Source: Corynebacterium sp. (lineage in GTDB: Bacteria; Actinomycetota; Actinomycetes; Mycobacteriales; Mycobacteriaceae). Taken from it: 8,212 bases of DNA. Each line of letters starts with the position of its first letter. The first letter of the stretch is position 1. The notes under the pieces were generated by a model. That model worked only from the letters and a program-made list of their open reading frames with translations. It made no database searches and was not told the origin of the DNA. The stretch is taken from the NCBI RefSeq assembly GCF_030826625.1, contig NZ_JAPJNQ010000091.1, positions 1 through 8,212 on the forward strand, read 5' to 3'. Position numbers and translations under genes: made by a program. Shown piece after piece: positions 1 to 4,043 of this stretch.

Positions 1-664
1 GGATCTTGTGTGGGCCGGCCTTGCCTTCGGTCAGCAGTGGGGAAGCTGCTGGCTCTACGGCAATTGCCTTGAGGTCCTGGTTCTTCTCCTTCAGGTACTT
101 ACCCGCACCGGAGATCGTGCCGCCGGTGCCGATACCAGCAACGAAGATATCGACGTTGCCGTCAAGGTCTTCCCAGATCTCTGGGCCGGTGGTGTTGTAG
201 TGCACCTCGCGGTTTGCCTGGTTAGCGAACTGACGTGCCAGGATGGCGTTGTCTTCGGTTTCGGCGATTTCGTTGGCCTTGTCGACGGCACCCTGCATGC
301 CGGCTGCACCTGGGGTCAGAACGATTTCTGCACCGTAGGCGCGCAGCAGAACGCGGCGCTCGTTGGACATGGTCTCTGGCATGGTCAAGATGACCTTGTA
401 GCCGCGGGCCGCACCAACCAGTGCCAGTGCGATACCGGTGTTACCTGAGGTGGCCTCAATGATGGTGCCGCCTGGTTTCAGATCGCCAGATTTTTCTGCG
501 GCATCCACGATCGCGCGACCGATACGGTCTTTCACGGAATTAGCAGGGTTGAAGGATTCAACCTTTGCGTAGACGTTGGCCTTCAGGCCCTTGGTGGACT
601 CGTTAAGACGTACCAGTGGGGTGCCACCGATGGTGTCCAGAATGTTGTCGTATACCTTGCCCAT
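1..664 (-). CDS. cysK: Cysteine synthase A (O-acetylserine sulfhydrylase), 3' end cut by window
   Basis: PLP-dependent enzyme of the cytoplasm that joins O-acetylserine and sulfide to make cysteine and acetate. The 221 visible residues match the family closely. The PLP lysine is K45 in NPANSVKDR, the substrate-binding TSGNTG loop is at residues 72-77, the PLP-phosphate loop GTGGT is at 179-183, and the fragment ends in SPLLTEGKAGPHKI. Full-length members have about 310 residues, so roughly 90 lie beyond base 1. Two in-frame ATGs exist. The one at 671-673 abuts the AAGGAG ribosome binding site directly, whereas the one at 662-664 sits 9 bases away and gives the usual N-terminus MGKVYDNI, so I chose the latter. 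It is transcribed away from ramA. An McbR-like operator overlaps its promoter, which suggests repression when sulfur amino acids are plentiful. Recognition is by family motifs and is firm. Confidence 0.97.
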   Translation of the reverse strand, partial: MGKVYDNILDTIGGTPLVRLNESTKGLKANVYAKVESFNPANSVKDRIGRAIVDAAEKSGDLKPGGTIIEATSGNTGIALALVGAARGYKVILTMPETMSNERRVLLRAYGAEIVLTPGAAGMQGAVDKANEIAETEDNAILARQFANQANREVHYNTTGPEIWEDLDGNVDIFVAGIGTGGTISGAGKYLKEKNQDLKAIAVEPAASPLLTEGKAGPHKI

Positions 665-673
665 TTGTTTCAT

Positions 674-679
674 CTCCTT
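674..679 (-). promoter_or_regulatory. Ribosome binding site that fixes the cysK start
   Basis: AAGGAG on the minus strand. It is separated by 9 bases from the ATG at 662-664 and by none from the in-frame ATG at 671-673, so the downstream ATG is the usable start. Confidence 0.8.
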
Positions 680-717
680 AGTTATTGGGGTGAGCTGGGA
701 GTATCTTGCTGGCAACT

Positions 718-723
718 ACTATA
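718..723 (-). promoter_or_regulatory. Probable cysK -10 element
   Basis: TATAGT on the minus strand matches the corynebacterial TAnAnT -10 at all key positions. Transcription would start near 711, giving a leader of about 46 bases. No clear -35 is seen; the position where one would lie (about 740-746) falls inside the McbR-like operator, which fits repression by promoter occlusion. Confidence 0.55.
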
Positions 724-734
724 CACCAGATAAA

Positions 735-750
735 TAGACAGAGCAGTCTT
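735..750. promoter_or_regulatory. McbR-like operator upstream of cysK
   Basis: The sequence TAGAC-AGAGCA-GTCTT matches the known McbR operator of C. glutamicum, TAGAC-N6-GTCTA, at 9 of 10 specified bases; only the last base differs. McbR is a TetR-type repressor of methionine, cysteine and sulfur-assimilation genes, and cysK belongs to its known regulon there. The site starts 12 bases upstream of the putative cysK -10. The match is seen directly; binding is inferred. Confidence 0.75.
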
Positions 751-794
751 TAAATTCTAGACCGAAGGGTTACTCAAAAGCTGGGATTGCGTAG

Positions 795-816
795 ATGGTT
801 TTCGATATAAAACCAT
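795..816. repeat. Perfect inverted repeat, possible operator
   Basis: The arms ATGGTTTT (795-802) and AAAACCAT (809-816) are perfect 8-base complements around the 6-base centre CGATAT. It lies between the cysK and ramA promoters, contains a TATAAA (806-811) that could itself be a -10 reading toward ramA, and has no T-run after it, so it does not look like a terminator. I cannot match it to a known corynebacterial regulator motif. Confidence 0.6.
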
Positions 817-836
817 GCCGCGTCGTGGGTGAATAG

Positions 837-857
837 CGGGGTTAGGCATTACCCCCG
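837..857. promoter_or_regulatory. Pair of RamA-type G/C-run boxes upstream of ramA
   Basis: CGGGGT (837-842) and ACCCCCG (851-857) are two oppositely oriented runs of four and five G/C flanked by A, C, G or T as in the loose RamA motif of C. glutamicum, where RamA controls its own gene. They lie directly upstream of the TAAAGT at 867-872, where a bound protein could interfere with RNA polymerase. The motif is short and degenerate, so this is suggestive only. Confidence 0.45.
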
Positions 858-866
858 TTTTCACGC

Positions 867-872
867 TAAAGT
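867..872 (+). promoter_or_regulatory. Candidate ramA -10 element
   Basis: TAAAGT fits the TAnAnT pattern, would place transcription start near 879-880 and give a leader of about 50 bases. No convincing -35 is visible. The TATAAA at 806-811 is an alternative or second -10. Confidence 0.35.
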
Positions 873-894
873 GAGGTCACGCGGTTTTGGAAAT

Positions 895-912
895 ACCCAA
901 ATGGGTGCACCC
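895..912. repeat. Overlapping palindromes ACCC/GGGT/ACCC ahead of the ramA ribosome binding site
   Basis: ACCCA-AA-TGGGT (895-906) overlaps the perfect 10-base palindrome GGGTGCACCC (903-912), so the central GGGT can pair with either flanking ACCC. The block ends 5 bases before the ribosome binding site GAGGAGA (917-923). It could be a dyad operator or two mutually exclusive small RNA hairpins in the ramA leader; neither is proven. Confidence 0.4.
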
Positions 913-927
913 GGATGAGGAGACTTC

Positions 928-1770
928 ATGGATTCCCAGCTAATCAAAGACGATGACGACGCTGTCCGCTCGGCTTTAACCACGCTGAAAAATGCCACCA
1001 GCATTCCCGTGACCATGTATGCCACGTTGTTGGCGGATAACCGCTTGCAAATCACCCAGTGGGTAGGGCTGCGTACACCTGCACTGCAAAACCTCATCAT
1101 GGAGCCGGGGACCGGCGTCGGCGGGCGGGTGGTTAGCACGCGCCGTCCGGTTGGGGTTTCGGATTACACACGCGCCAACATTATTAGCCATGAAAACGAC
1201 CAGGCGATGCAAGACGAAGGATTGCATTCTTTGCTGGCGGTACCCGTAATCGTGCGCCGCGAAATCCGGGGAGTCCTTTACGTTGGCGTGCACTCACCGG
1301 TGCGTTTGGGCGATAAAGTTATTGAAGAAGTCACCATGACCGCGCGCTGCCTGGAACAAGACTTCGCGGTTAATTCCGCGCTACGGCAATTCGAAGCCTC
1401 CGTGCCTGCCACGCCGCGTTCCAACCGCAGCATGAATGGCGCGGAATGGGAGCAGGTGCGTTCGACGCACTCCAAGCTGCGCATGCTGGCGAATCGGGTT
1501 GATGACGAACGCATGCGTAAAGAAATCGAAGTGTTATGTGAGCAGATGGTTTCACCGGTGCGGGTTAAGCAATCGACCCGGCTATCAGCTCGGGAACTCG
1601 ACGTGCTTTCGTGCGTTGCGCTGGGGCATACCAACGTTGAGGCGGCAGAAGAAATGGGGATCGGTGCCGAAACCGTGAAATCCTATCTGCGTTCGGTGAT
1701 GCGCAAACTGGGCGCGCACACCAGATACGAAGCCGTCAATGCTGCACGACGCATTGGTGCGCTGCCCTAA
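928..1770 (+). CDS. ramA: RamA, GAF-LuxR regulator of acetate/carbon metabolism
   Basis: DNA-binding regulator of 280 residues; C. glutamicum RamA has 282. Residues about 12-150 look like a GAF-type sensor domain (for example EPGTGVGGRVVSTRRPVGVSDY at about 59-80 and LAVPVIVRREIRGVLYVG at 103-120). Residues about 170-207 form a charged helical linker. Residues 218-275 are a LuxR/FixJ helix-turn-helix, beginning LSARELDVLSCVALGHTN, with a recognition helix near 247-260. There is no phosphoacceptor receiver domain, so activity is more likely set by a ligand or partner. In C. glutamicum this protein activates acetate (pta-ackA, aceA, aceB) and other carbon genes and controls itself. The ATG at 928 follows AGGAG by 5 bases. 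Identity rests on domain order, length and the neighbouring cysK. Confidence 0.9.
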   Translation: MDSQLIKDDDDAVRSALTTLKNATSIPVTMYATLLADNRLQITQWVGLRTPALQNLIMEPGTGVGGRVVSTRRPVGVSDYTRANIISHENDQAMQDEGLHSLLAVPVIVRREIRGVLYVGVHSPVRLGDKVIEEVTMTARCLEQDFAVNSALRQFEASVPATPRSNRSMNGAEWEQVRSTHSKLRMLANRVDDERMRKEIEVLCEQMVSPVRVKQSTRLSARELDVLSCVALGHTNVEAAEEMGIGAETVKSYLRSVMRKLGAHTRYEAVNAARRIGALP

Positions 1771-1786
1771 AGCGACTGTTCTCGCT
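1771..1786 (+). terminator. Weak hairpin directly after ramA
   Basis: AGCGA (1771-1775) can pair with TCGCT (1782-1786) around a 6-base loop immediately after the ramA stop. The stem is only 5 base pairs and no T-run follows, so any terminator role is doubtful. Confidence 0.2.
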
Positions 1787-1788
1787 GG

Positions 1789-1848
1789 CTAACGCCGTCT
1801 ACCGTCGGCTAGGGTCGGCCACCGTCGACTAGCGTCGGCAAGCCCGTG
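1789..1848. repeat. Degenerate 10-bp direct tandem repeat between ramA and murA
   Basis: Successive 10-base units read CTAACGCCGT, CTACCGTCGG, CTAGGGTCGG, CCACCGTCGA, CTAGCGTCGG and CAAGCCCGTG; the last is the most diverged. At a period of 20, positions 1799-1818 and 1819-1838 agree at 17 of 20 bases. All units face the same way, so it is not a hairpin. The period is close to one helical turn, placing each CGTCGG on nearly the same DNA face just upstream of the murA promoter region. Function unknown. Confidence 0.7.
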
Positions 1849-1868
1849 AGAATCAGGCGCCAAATCGG

Positions 1869-1874
1869 TACTGT
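1869..1874 (+). promoter_or_regulatory. Candidate murA -10 for a leaderless transcript
   Basis: TACTGT keeps the conserved TA....T of corynebacterial -10 sites and ends 8 bases before the murA GTG at 1883. A start of transcription at or next to 1882-1883 would give a leaderless mRNA, which would explain the lack of a ribosome binding site. No -35 is evident. Confidence 0.4.
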
Positions 1875-1882
1875 TTAACATC

Positions 1883-3145
1883 GTGAAGGATATATTTTTA
1901 GTCACCGGTGGCGCACGCTTGCAAGGCTCGGTCAAAGTCGACGGAGCCAAAAACAGCGTGCTGAAATTGATGGCCGCGGCATTGCTGGCAGAAGGCACCA
2001 CGACGCTGCACAATTGCCCGGAAATCCTCGACGTTCCCCTAATGCAAAACGTCCTGCAAGGGCTGGGCTGTCAGGTGCAGATCGACGGGCCGACCGTGCA
2101 GATCACCACGCCAAGTAGCGATCAACTATCCTCGAACGCTGACTTCGAGGCCGTGCGGCAATTCCGCGCTTCCGTGTGTGTGCTCGGCCCGCTGACCGCG
2201 CGCTGCGGACACGCTGTCGTGGCCTTACCGGGCGGCGATGCGATTGGTTCCCGTCCTTTGGACATGCACCAATCCGGTTTGGAAAAAATGGGTGCGACCA
2301 CCCGCATTCAGCACGGAGCCGTGGTTGCAGAGGCAGAAAACTTGCATGGCGCAGAAATCAAACTTGATTTCCCGTCGGTGGGTGCCACCGAAAATATTCT
2401 GACCGCAGCCGTGCTTACCGACGGCGTGACTACGCTGCACAACGCGGCGCGCGAACCCGAAATTGTGGATTTGTGCGAAATGCTCAACGACATGGGTGCG
2501 CAGGTCGAAGGTGCTGGTAGCTCGACGATCGTGATCACCGGCGTCGACAAGCTACACCCGACTGAGCACCACGTGATCGGAGACCGTATTGTCGCCGGTA
2601 CCTGGGCATATGCCGCAGCGATGACGCAAGGCGACATCACCGTCGGTGGCATTGCCCCGAAGCACCTGCACCTGCCTCTGGAAAAGCTTCGCAGTGCGGG
2701 CGCTGAGATCGAATCTTATGAAAATGGCTTCCGCGTGCGCATGGACCGCCGCCCCGAGGCTGTCGACTACCAGACCCTGCCATTCCCTGGCTTTCCGACG
2801 GATTTGCAGCCCATGGCCATCGGCATTTCTGCGCTTGCCGACGGCATGTCTGTGATCACCGAGAACGTCTTTGAAGCTCGCTTCCGCTTTGTCGACGAGA
2901 TGCAGCGGTTGGGCGCGGATGCACAAGTTGATGGTCACCACGTCGTGTTGCGGGGAATCGATGAGCTGTCGTCGACAAGCGTCTGGTCTTCTGATATTCG
3001 TGCCGGTGCTGGGCTGGTCTTAGCGGCCCTGCGTGCCGACGGGGTGACGACTGTCCACGACGTGCACCATATTGATCGCGGGTACCCGAATTTTGTGGAA
3101 AACCTGCAGCGCTTAGGCGCAACTATCGAACGTTCTGTCGCTTAA
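1883..3145 (+). CDS. murA: UDP-N-acetylglucosamine 1-carboxyvinyltransferase, Asp active-site variant
   Basis: Cytoplasmic enzyme of the first committed peptidoglycan step; it transfers enolpyruvate from phosphoenolpyruvate to UDP-N-acetylglucosamine. The 420-residue length is normal for the family. Visible landmarks are KN at 23-24 (substrate binding), RASV around 95-98, the catalytic-loop motif LPGGDAIGSRPLDMH at 115-129, FPTDLQP with D307 (the general-base position, Asp305 of E. coli) and HIDRGY with R399 (Arg397 of E. coli). The loop residue that is Cys115 in E. coli is Asp119 here (codon 2237-2239), as in mycobacterial MurA, where it gives resistance to fosfomycin. The start is a GTG: it gives the usual N-terminus KDIFLVTGGARL, and there is no Shine-Dalgarno upstream. 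In C. glutamicum I recall a cobalamin adenosyltransferase gene between ramA and murA; it is absent here. Confidence 0.97.
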   Translation: MKDIFLVTGGARLQGSVKVDGAKNSVLKLMAAALLAEGTTTLHNCPEILDVPLMQNVLQGLGCQVQIDGPTVQITTPSSDQLSSNADFEAVRQFRASVCVLGPLTARCGHAVVALPGGDAIGSRPLDMHQSGLEKMGATTRIQHGAVVAEAENLHGAEIKLDFPSVGATENILTAAVLTDGVTTLHNAAREPEIVDLCEMLNDMGAQVEGAGSSTIVITGVDKLHPTEHHVIGDRIVAGTWAYAAAMTQGDITVGGIAPKHLHLPLEKLRSAGAEIESYENGFRVRMDRRPEAVDYQTLPFPGFPTDLQPMAIGISALADGMSVITENVFEARFRFVDEMQRLGADAQVDGHHVVLRGIDELSSTSVWSSDIRAGAGLVLAALRADGVTTVHDVHHIDRGYPNFVENLQRLGATIERSVA

Positions 3146-3158
3146 ATGATGTGCCGTC

Positions 3159-3175
3159 GGCAAGCGAACCTTGCC
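3159..3175 (+). terminator. Short hairpin after murA
   Basis: GGCAAG (3159-3164) pairs perfectly with CTTGCC (3170-3175) across a 5-base loop, 13 bases after the murA stop. The 6-bp stem lacks a T-run, so it is at most a weak terminator or processing site. It also overlaps a possible -35 of the next operon. Confidence 0.3.
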
Positions 3176-3201
3176 CGGGTGTGAGTGCCATCGGGTAGTC
3201 T
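3171..3201 (+). promoter_or_regulatory. Candidate promoter of the ABC transporter operon
   Basis: TTGCCC (3171-3176) and TAGTCT (3196-3201), the latter preceded by GGG, are separated by 19 bases. A second possible -10 is TAGATT at 3211-3216. Either would give a leader of some 25-45 bases before the ATG at 3249. Confidence 0.35.
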
Positions 3202-3248
3202 GCATTGAGGTAGATTTCCCCGATTTTCCCGGAAAGGTCCGCATCTTT

Positions 3249-4040
3249 ATGACGGCTCACGACAACGGTTCCCGCCCCGGCGCCCATCGCATAAACCCAG
3301 AGGGTGAAACGCAGCCAATCCCGGCAGCCCGGGCGCACCAGCTGTCGAAAAAATACGGCTCTGGTGACACCGAAGTCATCGCCCTCGACGCTGTTGACGT
3401 CATGTTTGAACGCGGAAAATTCACCGCGATCATGGGCCCATCCGGCTCTGGTAAATCCACGCTGATGCACTGCATGGCTGGTTTGGATGCTGCTTCTTCT
3501 GGTCATTCTTTTATCGGTGATACTGACCTTTCCCAGTTGGGTGATAAAGGGATCACCGAATTGCGTCGCGACCGGCTCGGATTCATTTTTCAGTCCTTTA
3601 ACTTGGTGCCGACGTTAACTGCCGCCGAAAACATCACTTTGCCGCTGAACATTGCTGGCAAAGACGTCGACCAGGCCTGGTTCGATGAGGTTACTGAGCG
3701 GCTGGGCTTGGCGCATCGGTTGGGGCACCGCCCAGCCGAGCTTTCTGGTGGTCAGCAACAGCGCGTGGCCTGTGCCCGCGCGCTGGTCTCACGTCCAGAG
3801 ATTATTTTCGGTGATGAGCCGACCGGTAACTTGGACTCGAATTCTTCGGCAGAAGTACTGGATATTTTGCGCACCGCGGTGGATAACGACGATCAAACTG
3901 TCGTCATCGTCACCCATGATGCGCGCGCGGCTTCGTATGCTGACCGCGTGATCTTCCTCAAAGACGGACAGTTGGTGGACGAACTATACGGCGCTTCCAT
4001 GGATGAAATTTTGCAGACCATGGCGGGAATCGAGGGCTAA
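3249..4040 (+). CDS. ABC transporter ATP-binding protein, MacB/LolD/FtsE-like
   Basis: Cytoplasmic ATPase subunit of 263 residues that powers the permease encoded next. All ABC motifs are present and intact: Walker A GPSGSGKST (63-71), Q-loop Q115 in FQSFNLVPTLTAAEN, signature LSGGQQQRV (165-173), Walker B IIFGDEPTGNLD (185-196) and switch histidine H223 in VTHD. The Q-loop and Walker B contexts are typical of the MacB/LolD/FtsE group that works with FtsX-like permeases. The first 27 or so residues, before the ABC fold, are a polar extension. The frame is open further up to a TTG at 3171, but that region has promoter-like elements and no family similarity. ATG 3249, 11 bases after GGAAAGG (3231-3237), is preferred. 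The stop is 3 bases before the permease ATG, so the two are co-translated. Cargo is unknown. Confidence 0.93.
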   Translation: MTAHDNGSRPGAHRINPEGETQPIPAARAHQLSKKYGSGDTEVIALDAVDVMFERGKFTAIMGPSGSGKSTLMHCMAGLDAASSGHSFIGDTDLSQLGDKGITELRRDRLGFIFQSFNLVPTLTAAENITLPLNIAGKDVDQAWFDEVTERLGLAHRLGHRPAELSGGQQQRVACARALVSRPEIIFGDEPTGNLDSNSSAEVLDILRTAVDNDDQTVVIVTHDARAASYADRVIFLKDGQLVDELYGASMDEILQTMAGIEG

Positions 4041-4043
4041 AAT

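Noticed and set aside
8..448. Open frame of 146 codons on the plus strand, and a shorter one at 6-200
   Set aside because: It lies antisense to cysK, whose protein matches the family residue for residue; the plus-strand product resembles nothing and has no ribosome binding site.
671..673. Upstream in-frame ATG for cysK
   Set aside because: It directly abuts the AAGGAG with no spacer; the ATG at 662-664 has a normal 9-base spacing and gives the usual N-terminus.
861..880. GlxR (CRP-like) site suggested by TCAC-N6-GTGA (861-874) and GTGA-GG-TCAC (871-880)
   Set aside because: The GlxR motif is TGTGA-N6-TCACA. The first element has its halves in the wrong order and the second has the wrong spacing.
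1789..1848. Decamer block as an intrinsic terminator of ramA
   Set aside because: The units are direct, not inverted, so they cannot fold into one strong stem, and no T-run follows.
3171..3248. Extended N-terminus of the ABC ATPase from a TTG at 3171
   Set aside because: The extra 26 residues have no family similarity and overlap promoter-like elements and a hairpin; ATG 3249 has a plausible ribosome binding site.
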